A DNA stretch of 64,000 nucleotides from Chroococcidiopsis sp. TS-821 (GCF_002939305.1 NZ_MVDI01000003.1:496001-560000), one strand, 5' to 3'. Positions 24,384 through 33,452 are shown, numbered from the stretch's first letter. Translations and numbers: made by a program. The notes: a model not told the origin generated them from the letters alone.

Positions 24384-24713
24384 CTACTTTGATAGGCTGT
24401 TTATACTCAAGGGAACTAAATCTCCGTAGGTAGTTAACCCCAACAGCATCGATTCTTGTGGTCGAATTAATTGTCCTGTAATGGCACAGTATTCTTCTTT
24501 CTGGGCTGTAGCGGGAATACTGGCACGAATGTCAGTTGACAGGTGAATGCGATCGCCCGATTTATGCTGTACGTATTTCCACAGAATATCGCGGATTAAT
24601 GCTTGATAACCTTGATTTCCAGCAAGTTCTTTTAATCGCTCTTTGAGTTCTCTTTCCAAGCGGATGCTGGTAACTTCCATTTCCGTCGTTGTGGTACGTG
24701 TCAGTGTATGCAT
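24384..24713 (-). CDS. Conserved RHH-like cyanobacterial protein
   Basis: A 109-aa protein whose first half looks like a ribbon-helix-helix domain: EVTSIRLERELKERLKELAGNQGYQALIRDILWKYVQ. The second half is a conserved cyanobacterial tail including CAITGQLIRPQESMLLGL. The ATG at 24713 has AGGAG seven bases upstream. DNA binding is inferred. The gene stands alone, and no target is evident. Confidence 0.7.
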   Translation of the reverse strand: MHTLTRTTTTEMEVTSIRLERELKERLKELAGNQGYQALIRDILWKYVQHKSGDRIHLSTDIRASIPATAQKEEYCAITGQLIRPQESMLLGLTTYGDLVPLSINSLSK

Positions 24714-24872
24714 TTTTTCTCCTGAAGTATCTAGACAGGTTAGTAATACAAGTGTAGTATGTTTAAAGTAATGTTCAAGTAACTCGATTAACCGTTAGCG
24801 TTCAACTTGTCGTTTTGAGGCAAGGCGCTAATCGGTATTAAGCAAACTACTCCTAACGCAAGAGAAAATTCT

Positions 24873-25133
24873 GTGACTGTAAACTTTACTTCGATTTCAG
24901 CAATTTTTCCTCAAAGAACAACCCTTTGGGAATTAGGAGCTATAGAAGTAGAGATTGAGAAAGCTAGCAATGCTGTACAACACACAAGTCGCGACACAAG
25001 CGAAAATAACCTAGTTAGCGAAAAGAGATATGAAAATTTAGCAGATTTGCTTGATAATGTGCTGCCGGCTGCACTAAAACCAAAGAAGCCAAGCGGGAGG
25101 TATAGATGGCGTGCTATACCTAAACCAAGATAG
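24873..25133 (+). CDS. Hypothetical protein
   Basis: An 86-aa protein beginning VNFTSISAIFPQRTTLWELG and ending in a Lys/Pro/Arg-rich tail (KPKKPSGRYRWRAIPKPR). No domain is recognised. A strong terminator 20 bp after the stop supports a real transcript. The start is the GTG or a nearby codon at 24873. Function unknown. Confidence 0.5.
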   Translation: MTVNFTSISAIFPQRTTLWELGAIEVEIEKASNAVQHTSRDTSENNLVSEKRYENLADLLDNVLPAALKPKKPSGRYRWRAIPKPR

Positions 25134-25153
25134 AATTCAAAGTCTTTATCCAG

Positions 25154-25188
25154 CCCCCGCTTCTGGCGTATAGAAGAGGGGGTTTTTT
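25154..25188 (+). terminator. Rho-independent terminator
   Basis: An 11-bp stem with one mismatch (CCCCCGCTTCT/AGAAGAGGGGG, 25154-25182) is followed by TTTTTT. It ends the small gene at 24873-25133 and insulates the HNH gene. Confidence 0.85.
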
Positions 25189-25212
25189 ATATAGATTAGG
25201 AGACGAGTTGTC

Positions 25213-25767
25213 ATGATCGCAAGTCAAGTATTAGAGCAATCGGTGGTTGTATTTTCGAAAAATTACCTGCCGATCAGTAAAATCAATGTACGACGCGCTA
25301 TTCAATTGTTGATTGCAGGTAAAGCGGAAGCACTCGATTTGACTCAAGAAAGCTGGTTGGTGCGATCGCCGAGTATGGTGCTTGTCGTTCCAGCATATAT
25401 TCGGTTAACCGTCACAAGTGTCGAACGGATTTGGAAAGTTCCACCAGTCAATCGACGCGAAGTCTTGCGGCGCGATAACTATACTTGTCAATACTGCGGT
25501 AGCCATAAACATTTGACGCTCGATCATGTCATTCCCGTGTCGAGAGGTGGTTTACACACCTGGGATAACGTCGTCACAGCTTGCGAACGGTGTAACCAAC
25601 GCAAAAGCGATCGCACTCCGATTGAAGCAAGTATGCCCTTACACACCAAACCAAAAGCCCCGATGCATCCCACAGTGGCTTTTGCCGAGCAGTTTTGGCG
25701 ATCCGAGCCATTTCCACCTGAAATAGGAGGAACTTCAAAGCACAATGCTGAAACTAACATATCTTAA
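25213..25767 (+). CDS. HNH endonuclease family protein
   Basis: A 184-aa protein. After an N-terminal region of about 75 aa (VVFSKNYLPISKINVRRAIQLLIAGKAEA) comes an HNH domain: two CxxC zinc pairs (CQYCG and CERCN) around LTLDHVIPVSRGG and WDNVV. This is the common chromosomal cyanobacterial HNH protein, not an intron-borne enzyme. Substrate and role are unknown. The ATG at 25213 has AGGAG upstream. Its last 23 bases overlap the next gene, implying coupling. Confidence 0.88.
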   Translation: MIASQVLEQSVVVFSKNYLPISKINVRRAIQLLIAGKAEALDLTQESWLVRSPSMVLVVPAYIRLTVTSVERIWKVPPVNRREVLRRDNYTCQYCGSHKHLTLDHVIPVSRGGLHTWDNVVTACERCNQRKSDRTPIEASMPLHTKPKAPMHPTVAFAEQFWRSEPFPPEIGGTSKHNAETNIS

Positions 25768-26134
25768 TAATGGCTTCGATTTAGAGCATTTAACGCAACC
25801 ATTAGAGGAATGGGTCGCATTCCGAGTTATTTTGGCACTGAGCGTAGGTCAGCACGTCAGTGTCGAACCTAGCACGGCTTCATTTTTATTACCCGCTGAT
25901 TTACCAGGATTAAATTCACTTGCAGTCGAGGCACAACGCTTAGGCGAGGATATCATGACAGTGTGTGCTTGTGACGCAGAGTATATCGAAGTTTCCCTGT
26001 ACGGAACTTGGCTTGCAGTCAACAGCGAAACGGAAGAAGGTATCTTTGTAACTAATCTGTATTATGTTGTTGAGTTTTTACTGTTTAAGCTATGGCAAGC
26101 AGCCCAAGTAGGTGCAACAGTAGTTGGCGAGTAA
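25745..26134 (+). CDS. alr0857-type conserved cyanobacterial protein
   Basis: A 129-aa protein beginning MLKLTYLNNGFDLEHLTQ, with the conserved SVEPSTASFLLPADLPGL, CACDAEYIEVSLYGTW and LFKLWQAAQVGA segments of a cyanobacteria-only family that I recall as alr0857. The ATG lies in the HNH gene, and the 23-base overlap suggests joint expression. No function is known. Confidence 0.72.
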   Translation: MLKLTYLNNGFDLEHLTQPLEEWVAFRVILALSVGQHVSVEPSTASFLLPADLPGLNSLAVEAQRLGEDIMTVCACDAEYIEVSLYGTWLAVNSETEEGIFVTNLYYVVEFLLFKLWQAAQVGATVVGE

Positions 26135-26242
26135 AAGTATTTGAGCATTGCGCCCATCGGATTTAAGCCCTTAGATAGGGTATACACTCTATTTTTCGAT
26201 CCTAAGCTGAATGTGTGTTCAGTTATCTCATGCGAGGTAGAT

Positions 26243-26443
26243 ATGTCTAGCGGTCATGCCGATCGTAAAGGTACTTCTGACAAACCTAATACAAATGCTG
26301 AAGGTGTCATGGATATTGCAGCGGATAAAACCGTCGATCCAGAAGAACTTCTACCTGAAGGAGCTACTACCAATACAACAAGAACGCAAGAATTTGTTGA
26401 TTATCCTCCTGCAACACAACGCCCCACCGAAGAACCACAATAA
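26243..26443 (+). CDS. Small acidic hypothetical protein
   Basis: A 66-aa protein beginning MSSGHADRKGTSDKPNTNAE and rich in Asp/Glu/Thr/Pro, probably disordered. I chose the ATG at 26243, which follows GAGGTAG, instead of the TTG at 26141 that would add 34 residues. Compositionally it resembles the small acidic protein at 12375-12647. Function unknown. Confidence 0.5.
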   Translation: MSSGHADRKGTSDKPNTNAEGVMDIAADKTVDPEELLPEGATTNTTRTQEFVDYPPATQRPTEEPQ

Positions 26444-26670
26444 GATTTAATATTGCATTCGCGAGCAAGCTAGTAATAACTTTAGCAGTCCTAAAATAGT
26501 TGTAAAACCTCTATATCTTTTCTTTTCGTGAATGTACCTTCTGAAAGAAGAGTTCTGTAATTATAAAACTGTTGCTCTACCTTTAGTTAAAATCGCCAAT
26601 AAATTTTCACGTTCTGTAATATTCAGACATAAATTTCATTGAAATTACTTTTCAAGTTGTTTGCTAAAAA

Positions 26671-28131
26671 ATGGCTGATATTCAATCATTAAAACAAATT
26701 TCAGATACGATTTGGGAAATTCCAATTTCATATAAAGAAGGAATGCGCGTTCCAGCACGTATTTATGGAACGGAAAAATTAATTCAAGAAATGGACGACG
26801 CGGTTTATGACCAAGTCACTAATGTAGCAACACTTCCAGGAATAACTCAATATGCCTTGTGTATGCCAGATGGACACTTTGGCTACGGTTTCCCGATTGG
26901 TGGAGTTGCAGCAATGGATGTAGAAAATGGCGGTGTTATTTCTCCGGGAGGCATTGGGTTTGATATTAACTGTGGAATGCGCTTAGTAGTTACAAATCTG
27001 ACATACGATGAGGTAAAACCATATATTAAAAAAGTTGTCGATCGCCTTTATGAGCGAGTTCCGGCTGGAGTGGGAAGCACTGGCTTCGTCAAAATATCGC
27101 GAGATGAATTTCGCAAAGTTGTTGAACAAGGTGCGCACTGGTGCATTGCTCATGGCTATGGTTGGGATGAAGATTTAGAACTCACAGAAGAAAACGGCTG
27201 CATTGCTGGTGCCGATGCTGCCAAAATTAGTGAAAAAGCAATTGATCGTGGTTTTAATCAAATTGGAACTTTAGGTTCGGGAAACCATTATTTAGAAATT
27301 CAAGTTGCTAAGAAAGAGAATATTTTCGATACCGAATTAGCAGCCAAAATGGGCATTACACAACCAAATCAAGTTGTTGTGATGTTCCACTGCGGAAGTC
27401 GTGGCTTTGGACATCAAGTTGCTACAGACTATTTGCAAGTGTTCCTCAAGGTGATGGAAAGCAAGTATGGCATTAAGATATTAGACCGCGAGTTAGCATG
27501 TGCGCCATTTAATTCACCAGAAGGACAAGCGTACTTTTCGGCAATGAAGTGTGGTTTAAATATGTCGTTTGCGAATCGTCAAGTGATTTTACACCGCATT
27601 CGCGAGGTTTTCTCAGAAATTTTTGGGCGTTCTGCCGAAGAGTTGGGAATGCATATGGTGTATGACGTTGCGCATAATACAGCTAAATTAGAACATCATA
27701 TTGTCGATGGCATAGAGCGATCGCTTTTAGTTCATCGTAAAGGGGCAACTCGTGCATTTGCACCAGGAATGAGCGGTCTTCCTGCAAAGTACCAACCGAT
27801 CGGTCAACCAGTGATTATCGGTGGCAGTATGGAAACAGGATCTTACTTACTTGTTGGCGTACCCAGTGGCGCCCAAAGTTTCTTTAGCACGGCACATGGA
27901 AGTGGACGCACCATGAGTCGAACTAAGGCGCGAAAAACATTTCGTGGGGAAAAACTGCAAAAAGAGATGCAAACGCGGGGTATTTACGTTCGCAGTACCT
28001 CGTGGGCTGGTTTAGCCGAAGAAGCTGGAGGTGCTTATAAAGATGTTGATGAAGTAATTGAAGCTGCAGAATTAGCAGGAATTAGCAAAAGAGTTGTGCG
28101 TTTTACACCTATTGGGAATATCAAAGGATAA
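26671..28131 (+). CDS. rtcB: RNA-splicing ligase RtcB
   Basis: RtcB joins RNA 2',3'-cyclic phosphate or 3'-phosphate ends to 5'-OH ends using GTP and Mn2+. The full-length 486-aa protein shows the metal site around GGIGFDINCGMRLV (Asp98, Cys101), FHCGSRGFGHQV and VYDVAHNTAKLEHH, and the guanylylated His409 in FSTAHGSGRTMSR. An archease, its usual activator, is encoded 1.7 kb downstream on the same strand, and a KptA 2'-phosphotransferase lies 3 kb downstream. Together these suggest repair of cleaved tRNA or other RNA. Confidence 0.95.
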   Translation: MADIQSLKQISDTIWEIPISYKEGMRVPARIYGTEKLIQEMDDAVYDQVTNVATLPGITQYALCMPDGHFGYGFPIGGVAAMDVENGGVISPGGIGFDINCGMRLVVTNLTYDEVKPYIKKVVDRLYERVPAGVGSTGFVKISRDEFRKVVEQGAHWCIAHGYGWDEDLELTEENGCIAGADAAKISEKAIDRGFNQIGTLGSGNHYLEIQVAKKENIFDTELAAKMGITQPNQVVVMFHCGSRGFGHQVATDYLQVFLKVMESKYGIKILDRELACAPFNSPEGQAYFSAMKCGLNMSFANRQVILHRIREVFSEIFGRSAEELGMHMVYDVAHNTAKLEHHIVDGIERSLLVHRKGATRAFAPGMSGLPAKYQPIGQPVIIGGSMETGSYLLVGVPSGAQSFFSTAHGSGRTMSRTKARKTFRGEKLQKEMQTRGIYVRSTSWAGLAEEAGGAYKDVDEVIEAAELAGISKRVVRFTPIGNIKG

Positions 28132-28177
28132 TTTATGCTTTTGGCGATCGCCCATCAATAATTTGTAAGGAGAATAT

Positions 28178-28936
28178 ATGTGGGTTTTCTGTTGTGGAAT
28201 GTATCGTTCTGCTTCAACCCTGCAGTTTCAAATCGTCAGTCAGCTTGTTAAAGAGACTCGTATAGGTCAGCAAGTAGGATGGATAGATGCACAACGCTTT
28301 TCAGAGGTACGTAATTCGTATCAAAGTTGTCAACAATTAAAAGTTGTCAAAGTCCACCAATTTACAGATGCAATAGGCGAGGAGTTTAACCAAAACAATG
28401 CAATAGGTATCTATACATTCAGAGATATTCGAGATGTTTATGTATCAATGATGCAGCAGCAACAGAAATCTTTTGATGCTATTTGGAATTGGCACGGGCA
28501 AGACTTTATTCAAACTTGTCTAAATAATTACAAACAGTGGACAAGTTTACCAAGAGTTCTTGTTTCTCGCTATGAAAATATTTGTCAAAACATAGCAGAA
28601 GAAGTTCAGCGTATTGCTATGCACCTTGGCATTGACATTGACGCAGATAAATATCAAAACATAGCATCACTTTTTACACTAGAAAAACAACAAAACCGAA
28701 TCAAAAAATTTCGAGAGCAATTAATGCAAACCCCTCTGAATCCTGACGACCATAGAGCACTGGTCGATTATCATGATGAAGGTAGTTTGTTACACATAAA
28801 CCATATTACTTCCGCTAAAACAGGTATATGGCAAAAGCATTTAGCTCCAAACGAAATAGCTAAGATTGAAACTAAAGTCAAAGATTGGTGCAGAAATAAC
28901 ATGTACGATTACATTATGTTTTTACAGTCAATATAG
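28178..28936 (+). CDS. Sulfotransferase-like protein
   Basis: A 252-aa soluble protein of the PAPS-dependent sulfotransferase fold. The 5'-phosphosulfate-binding loop is seen as CCGMYRSASTLQFQIV (residues 5-20), and the 3'-phosphate-binding strand-helix as IYTFRDIRDVYVSMM (about 85-99). The C-terminal WQKHLAPNEIAKIE resembles the conserved end of such enzymes. It has a clear GTAAGGAG ribosome site before the ATG. It sits between rtcB and the CobW-type GTPase on one strand, with a 2-bp gap to the next frame. Acceptor substrate unknown. Confidence 0.75.
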   Translation: MWVFCCGMYRSASTLQFQIVSQLVKETRIGQQVGWIDAQRFSEVRNSYQSCQQLKVVKVHQFTDAIGEEFNQNNAIGIYTFRDIRDVYVSMMQQQQKSFDAIWNWHGQDFIQTCLNNYKQWTSLPRVLVSRYENICQNIAEEVQRIAMHLGIDIDADKYQNIASLFTLEKQQNRIKKFREQLMQTPLNPDDHRALVDYHDEGSLLHINHITSAKTGIWQKHLAPNEIAKIETKVKDWCRNNMYDYIMFLQSI

Positions 28937-28959
28937 TTTTGTTGCAATACCAGGAAGTT

Positions 28960-29847
28960 ATGCAGACACGCACGCCACTCACAGTTATTACAGGTTCTCT
29001 TGGTAGCGGTAAGACAACATTGCTGCGTCATATTCTCAGTTCAATTCCTCAAAAAATTGCTATTTTGATGAACGAATTTGGCGAAATTGCGATTGATACC
29101 AAGATTATTCAAGGGAAAAATGTCGCAATGGCGGATTTGGGTGGTGGCTGTGTTTGTTGTTCGCTACTCGGAGAATTTGAAGCAGCAGTTGATGAAATCA
29201 TTGACACAGTAAACCCAGATATTATTGTGGTAGAAACAACAGGTGTAGCAGAACCTGACGCGTTAGTATTTGATATTCAAGAAAGTTTAACTAAAGTTCG
29301 GTTAGATGGTGTAATTACTGTTGTTGATGCTGATGCAATGGTGAAATATCCAAGTATTGGTCACACGACACGAATGCAGATTGAAGCCGCAGATATAATT
29401 TTACTCAATAAAGTTGATTTAGTAACAGAAGAGCAATTGCAAGCAATTGAAGCAAAGTTACAATCGTTTAATGAAGTTGCTGAGATTGTACGAACTCAAC
29501 GCTGTCAAGTTGATCTAGATTTACTATTTGGAATTGCAAGGGAGCGACTCCAGCCAGAGCCACATCACGTTCATCAACCTGAATTTGAGTCGTTTAGTTA
29601 TACAACACAGGCTATCTTAAAAAGAGAATGTTTTGAGGGTTTTGCTGATAAATTGCTAGAAAAAGATGTGTATCGGGCAAAAGGATTTATAAGGTTTACC
29701 GATCGAGTTTATTTATTTAATTTTGTGGCTGGAAGATGGGAGTTAGAACCGTTTGATCGAGATGCTACCGAGTTAGTTTTTATTGGTAAACAGGTCAAAA
29801 AATATCAACAAGAAATTATCGATCATTTAAAAAAGTGCGAGCAGTAA
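28960..29847 (+). CDS. CobW/COG0523-family GTPase (putative metallochaperone)
   Basis: A G3E-family P-loop GTPase of 295 aa. Walker A is GSLGSGKTT (12-20), the CxCC metal-binding motif is GGCVCC at Cys64-Cys67, the switch region is ETTGVAEPDAL and the base motif is NKVD. The C-terminal CobW domain includes AKGFIRF. Such proteins deliver zinc or other metals. I chose the ATG at 28960 over a TTG at 28939. It is packed 1 bp before archease, so the two are cotranslated, which suggests a link to metal-dependent RNA repair by inference. Confidence 0.88.
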   Translation: MQTRTPLTVITGSLGSGKTTLLRHILSSIPQKIAILMNEFGEIAIDTKIIQGKNVAMADLGGGCVCCSLLGEFEAAVDEIIDTVNPDIIVVETTGVAEPDALVFDIQESLTKVRLDGVITVVDADAMVKYPSIGHTTRMQIEAADIILLNKVDLVTEEQLQAIEAKLQSFNEVAEIVRTQRCQVDLDLLFGIARERLQPEPHHVHQPEFESFSYTTQAILKRECFEGFADKLLEKDVYRAKGFIRFTDRVYLFNFVAGRWELEPFDRDATELVFIGKQVKKYQQEIIDHLKKCEQ

Positions 29848-29848
29848 T

Positions 29849-30280
29849 ATGCCTTATGAATATTTGGAAGATCTTGCGATCGCAGACATTGCTTTTCGAG
29901 CTTGGGGAGAAAGCTTAGAAGAATTATTCATCGCAGCAGGTGATGCAACGATTAATACAATGATTGATAATATTGATGCGATCGCACTTCAAGAAACTCG
30001 CACATTCCACTTGGAGAATGACTCGCTAGATATGTTACTATTCAACTTTCTTCAAGAATTTATTTACTATAAAGATAGCGAATTACTACTGTTGCGTCCG
30101 CAACAAGTGAAGTTAGAAGAAAAATCAGAAATATACCACCTTCAAGCAGTTACCCAAGGAGAAAAGCTTGATCCGAAGAAGCATCATCAGCGCGTAGATG
30201 TGAAAGCTGTAACTTTACATCGTTTCCAATTAGAAAAAACTGCTAATGGTTGGCAAGCTATAGTAATTTTGGACATTTAA
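29849..30280 (+). CDS. Archease (RtcB activator)
   Basis: A 143-aa archease. Features include the N-terminal YEYLEDLAIADIAFRAWGESLEELFIAAGDA, the central LDMLLFNFLQEFIYYKDSE and the C-terminal DVKAVTLHRFQLEK with the Ca/metal-binding acidic residues at the ends. It speeds RtcB guanylylation and allows multiple turnover. It lies in the same cluster as rtcB with short intergenic distances. Confidence 0.93.
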   Translation: MPYEYLEDLAIADIAFRAWGESLEELFIAAGDATINTMIDNIDAIALQETRTFHLENDSLDMLLFNFLQEFIYYKDSELLLLRPQQVKLEEKSEIYHLQAVTQGEKLDPKKHHQRVDVKAVTLHRFQLEKTANGWQAIVILDI

Positions 30281-30319
30281 TAAGAGGTAGTAATTATAAT
30301 TCTTTTGTAGTAAGCGATC

Positions 30320-30553
30320 AATGAAGTAGGCTGTGTTTTTGATACAAATGTAATTATCAGTAGGCTTCAGTTTGAAAATAGCAAACCTGGGCAGGTTCTG
30401 TATTCTTTAGTAGATGGCGAAGTATTACTATAGCTTGAACGGAGAAGCCCATTACATAATTACTGGCGACAAAGATTTGCTTGTATTACTCCATGTCGGA
30501 GTGTGGTTATAGTTACAGCAGAAGAGTTCTTAACGACAATTGAGCATGAGTAG
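30320..30553 (+). pseudogene. PIN-domain toxin remnant
   Basis: Conceptual translation across three frames gives a broken PIN-domain (VapC-like/COG1569) toxin. From 30341 it reads FDTNVIISRLQFENSKPGQ then VLYSLVDGEVLL and a stop. From about 30430 it reads AHYIITGDKDLLVLL with the conserved late Asp. It ends VTAEEFLTTIEHE with a stop at 30553. The middle of the domain is missing and at least two stops or frame changes interrupt it. No antitoxin gene is left beside it. Loss of function is clear from the stops. Confidence 0.8.
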
Positions 30554-30626
30554 CAACGGCATATTGGGAAATACATAACTAAATAAATTTATAACTCCAC
30601 AAAAAGACAGAGATATATTTCAAGCT

Positions 30627-31022
30627 TTGTGGGGAGCATCTTGGGATTTATCTTATATTCAACTAATTCATCAGTATAATGGTGTTCGACAAGAGGGAAA
30701 TTCTTATCCTCAATATATTTTAGTTACAGATGATGAAACATGCTCTACTATAGGTAATTCAGCCAAAGGTACTTCTGGTTTCGACTACGGAAATAATATT
30801 TATAATGGAGTTATGATGGATTGTGATTTTCCTCACACAGACGATGTTAACGACTATTTATCTGAAATAACTTTCCAGATGAATATTGACGTACTAGACC
30901 GAGCAAGAAAGCGGGCATCAATGTCTAATGAAGAATGCCAAAAGGAGATTGAAACAATAATTAGTAATGCTGAATCGCTTATTTCTAATTTAACCAATCA
31001 ACTACAAACTTATAGTAAATAA
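30627..31022 (+). CDS. Hypothetical protein, possibly N-terminally truncated
   Basis: A 131-aa acidic protein with no recognised family. It contains DYGNNIYNGVMMDCDFPHTDD and a C-terminal helix with coiled-coil character (KEIETIISNAESLISNLTNQL). The open frame extends upstream to 30579 and reads TPQKDRDIFQALWGASWD without any ATG, so the gene either starts at the TTG at 30627 or has lost its 5' end. It lies between a dead PIN gene and kptA in a decaying stretch. Confidence 0.5.
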   Translation: MWGASWDLSYIQLIHQYNGVRQEGNSYPQYILVTDDETCSTIGNSAKGTSGFDYGNNIYNGVMMDCDFPHTDDVNDYLSEITFQMNIDVLDRARKRASMSNEECQKEIETIISNAESLISNLTNQLQTYSK

Positions 31023-31131
31023 AGATTGAGTTAATCATTTTTTTAAGAAATGCTAAAAGCTCCTTGTGTAAAAATTTTTATTGATGAGGTCGGAGTTATT
31101 CATACTACATAGTTTAGTTACTCTACTTCTA

Positions 31132-31677
31132 ATGAATAATAATCGTCAAGTCAAAATTAGTAAATATCTCAGTAAGCATCTGCGTCATCAACCAGAACGT
31201 CTTGGTTTAAAATTAGCTCCTGGTGGTTGGGTGAAAGTAGATGAATTATTAACAGCGTGCAATAAAAATGCCTTCCCGATTAGCCGTTGTGAATTAGACG
31301 AAGTTGTTGCTAAAAACGACAAAAAACGCTTTTCTTTTGATGTTACTGGTAATTTAATTCGAGCCAATCAGGGGCATAGTGTAGAAATTGATTTACAACT
31401 AGAACCAGCCATTCCTCCAAAGGTGTTATATCACGGAACTGGGCACAAAGCTGTAGATTTAATTCAGCAACATGGATTAAATAGAATGTCGCGACATCAC
31501 GTACATTTATCGCCAGATATTGAAACAGCGCGAAGAGTTGGTGCTAGACACGGACATCCAGTTGTATTTGCAATAGATGCAACTGCAATGCAGCAAGCAG
31601 GTTATACTTTTTACTGTTCTGAGAATGGTGTTTGGTTAGTAGATAGCGTACCAACTGATTATCTACACCGCATCTAA
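31132..31677 (+). CDS. kptA: RNA 2'-phosphotransferase (Tpt1/KptA)
   Basis: A 181-aa enzyme that removes an internal RNA 2'-phosphate using NAD+. Signatures include the N-terminal ISKYLSKHLRHQPERLGL and GGWVKVDELL, then LYHGTGHKAVDLI, HHVHLSP and GRHG-like GARHGHPVVFAID with ENGVWLVDSVP. I chose the ATG at 31132 (MNNNRQVK); the frame from 31081 adds 17 residues. It belongs to the RNA-repair neighbourhood with rtcB and archease, although its substrate (2'-phosphate) is made by a different ligase chemistry. Confidence 0.92.
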   Translation: MNNNRQVKISKYLSKHLRHQPERLGLKLAPGGWVKVDELLTACNKNAFPISRCELDEVVAKNDKKRFSFDVTGNLIRANQGHSVEIDLQLEPAIPPKVLYHGTGHKAVDLIQQHGLNRMSRHHVHLSPDIETARRVGARHGHPVVFAIDATAMQQAGYTFYCSENGVWLVDSVPTDYLHRI

Positions 31678-31690
31678 AGACTTAAAATGT

Positions 31691-32464
31691 TTAATACCCT
31701 CCTAAAATTCCTCGGCGCTTTGCTTCAATTTCTGCACGACGAAATACTATTAGACCTAAGACTAAATATGCTAAGCCGTTAAAAAAGGCTAGTGAAATTT
31801 CAACAAAATTTAAACTTAAATTGCGTGCCATTAAATCGCGGAGAATTCCTGCACCCATTGTCATTGGTAACACAAGCCGCACAATCCATAATGTTCCACT
31901 CCAAGTTTCGCTTGGAACCGCTAATAAAAATAATAAAGCAAATTGTGTCAATCCAAGTAATTGCTGAATGCGTTTAAATAGTAAAGCTAATGAAGCCATG
32001 AGGAATGCTAAACCGTAAGCACCGAATAAAACTGTCAGCAGCGGCAAAATTAAAGTTGGGGGAAAATATAACTGTCGTCCTGTTAGTAAGAGAATGAGTA
32101 GTAAAATTCCTGTAATTATGACAATATTGATAGTTAAACTGGCGATCGCACGTGCTAAAAAAACTCGCGGTACACCATAGGGTGTCAGCATGACTTGCTC
32201 TAAAGTCCCTGTTTGTGCTTCAATTTGCAGGATACTGACAATACTTGTAACAACAAAGATTACCAAAGTCCACAGCACGTACCCAACAACGATCGCATCC
32301 AGGCGATCGCCAAATTGTAAATTGGGACCTGCAATGTAACGCGCGCTGAGAAATAAACCGTAAAATACAGATGTAATAATAACAACTCCGGCAACAGCAT
32401 CAACAGGATAGCGCGTAAACTCAATCCAACTGCGTTTGAGTTCAGCTAAAAATAATTCAAGCAT
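31691..32464 (-). CDS. ABC-2 type transporter permease
   Basis: A 257-aa integral membrane protein with six hydrophobic segments and the ABC-2 permease pattern. EAQTGTLEQVMLTP is the conserved cytoplasmic motif, and later helices include LPLLTVLFGAYGLAFLMASLALLF. I chose the ATG at 32464 (MLELFLAELKRSW). It overlaps the ATPase gene upstream by 8 bases and forms an exporter with it. The substrate is unknown. It is convergent with kptA. Confidence 0.88.
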   Translation of the reverse strand: MLELFLAELKRSWIEFTRYPVDAVAGVVIITSVFYGLFLSARYIAGPNLQFGDRLDAIVVGYVLWTLVIFVVTSIVSILQIEAQTGTLEQVMLTPYGVPRVFLARAIASLTINIVIITGILLLILLLTGRQLYFPPTLILPLLTVLFGAYGLAFLMASLALLFKRIQQLLGLTQFALLFLLAVPSETWSGTLWIVRLVLPMTMGAGILRDLMARNLSLNFVEISLAFFNGLAYLVLGLIVFRRAEIEAKRRGILGGY

Positions 32465-33377
32465 TGCGGTTATCTCGGACAATTTTGAGGAAAACTTGCG
32501 TCAAGTCAGCTTGTTGTTTGACTTGGATTAAAGGTAGAGGGTTGAGAACAGCTAAAACTTGGTATAAACCTGCTGAGGTTCCCTCATAAATAATTCTATC
32601 GGCTTGGATGATGACACCTAGAGATTCAAGTTTACTCGTTTGTACAGAATCTAATTCACCTGCTATCTCAATAACGTAAGTAGAACCAGAAAAACGCCGA
32701 ATAATTTCGCGCGTTCGTTCCTCAGCTAAAATTTTGCCTTGTTGAATAATTGCGACGCGATCTGATATTTCTTCTGCAACATCAAGTTGGTGTGTTGTGA
32801 GTAAAATCGCACAACCTTCACGCGCAATTTCGCGTACTAAAACTTTGACATTTTGACTCGCTTCTACATCTAAACCTAACGTTGGTTCATCGAGTAACAA
32901 TAAGCGTGGATTGTGAACTAAGGCGACAGCGATCGCCAACTTTTGCTGCATCCCGCGTGAGAGTGTTTGTACTGGGGCGCGGCGTTTTGATATCAAGTCG
33001 AACCTTTCTAATAATTGCAGTCCGTTTTTATGCGCTACACGGCGATTTAGCCCGCGTAATGTGCCAAAATACTCTAAGTTCTCTTCGGGAGTTAGTCGCC
33101 AATAGAGATTGCGATTTCCTTCTAAAACTGCACCAACTAAGCGTAGCGACTTCGGATTGCGATGCGGATCAGAACCGGCAATTTTGACTGAACCTACGTC
33201 AGGTTTGATTAAACCCGCAATCATTTTGATGCAAGTCGTTTTTCCGGCGCCGTTGGGACCTAAAAATGCGAGAATTTCACCAGAATTGATGTTTAAAGAG
33301 ACACCGCGTACAGCTTCAATTAGCTTTTTGCGTTGCTTGTATGTTTTGTGTAAGTTGTGAACTTCGAGGGCGATCAA
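32457..33377 (-). CDS. ABC transporter ATP-binding protein
   Basis: A 306-aa ABC-2 exporter ATPase. Walker A is GPNGAGKTT, the Q-loop region is AVLEGNRNLYWRLTPEEN, the signature is LSRGMQQKLAIA, Walker B is LLLLDEPTLGLD and the switch His is LLTTHQ. The C-terminal 80 residues are the extra domain typical of drug or polysaccharide export types. The start is TTG (IALEVHNLHKTYK) with no closer ATG. It overlaps the permease gene. Confidence 0.9.
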   Translation of the reverse strand: MIALEVHNLHKTYKQRKKLIEAVRGVSLNINSGEILAFLGPNGAGKTTCIKMIAGLIKPDVGSVKIAGSDPHRNPKSLRLVGAVLEGNRNLYWRLTPEENLEYFGTLRGLNRRVAHKNGLQLLERFDLISKRRAPVQTLSRGMQQKLAIAVALVHNPRLLLLDEPTLGLDVEASQNVKVLVREIAREGCAILLTTHQLDVAEEISDRVAIIQQGKILAEERTREIIRRFSGSTYVIEIAGELDSVQTSKLESLGVIIQADRIIYEGTSAGLYQVLAVLNPLPLIQVKQQADLTQVFLKIVRDNRNA

Positions 33378-33452
33378 GAGAGGGGTAAGGTGTGAGGGAA
33401 TGTCTGAGGCTTTACCTTCTGTAATATATTGTAGAAGGTATCTTTTGATTGT

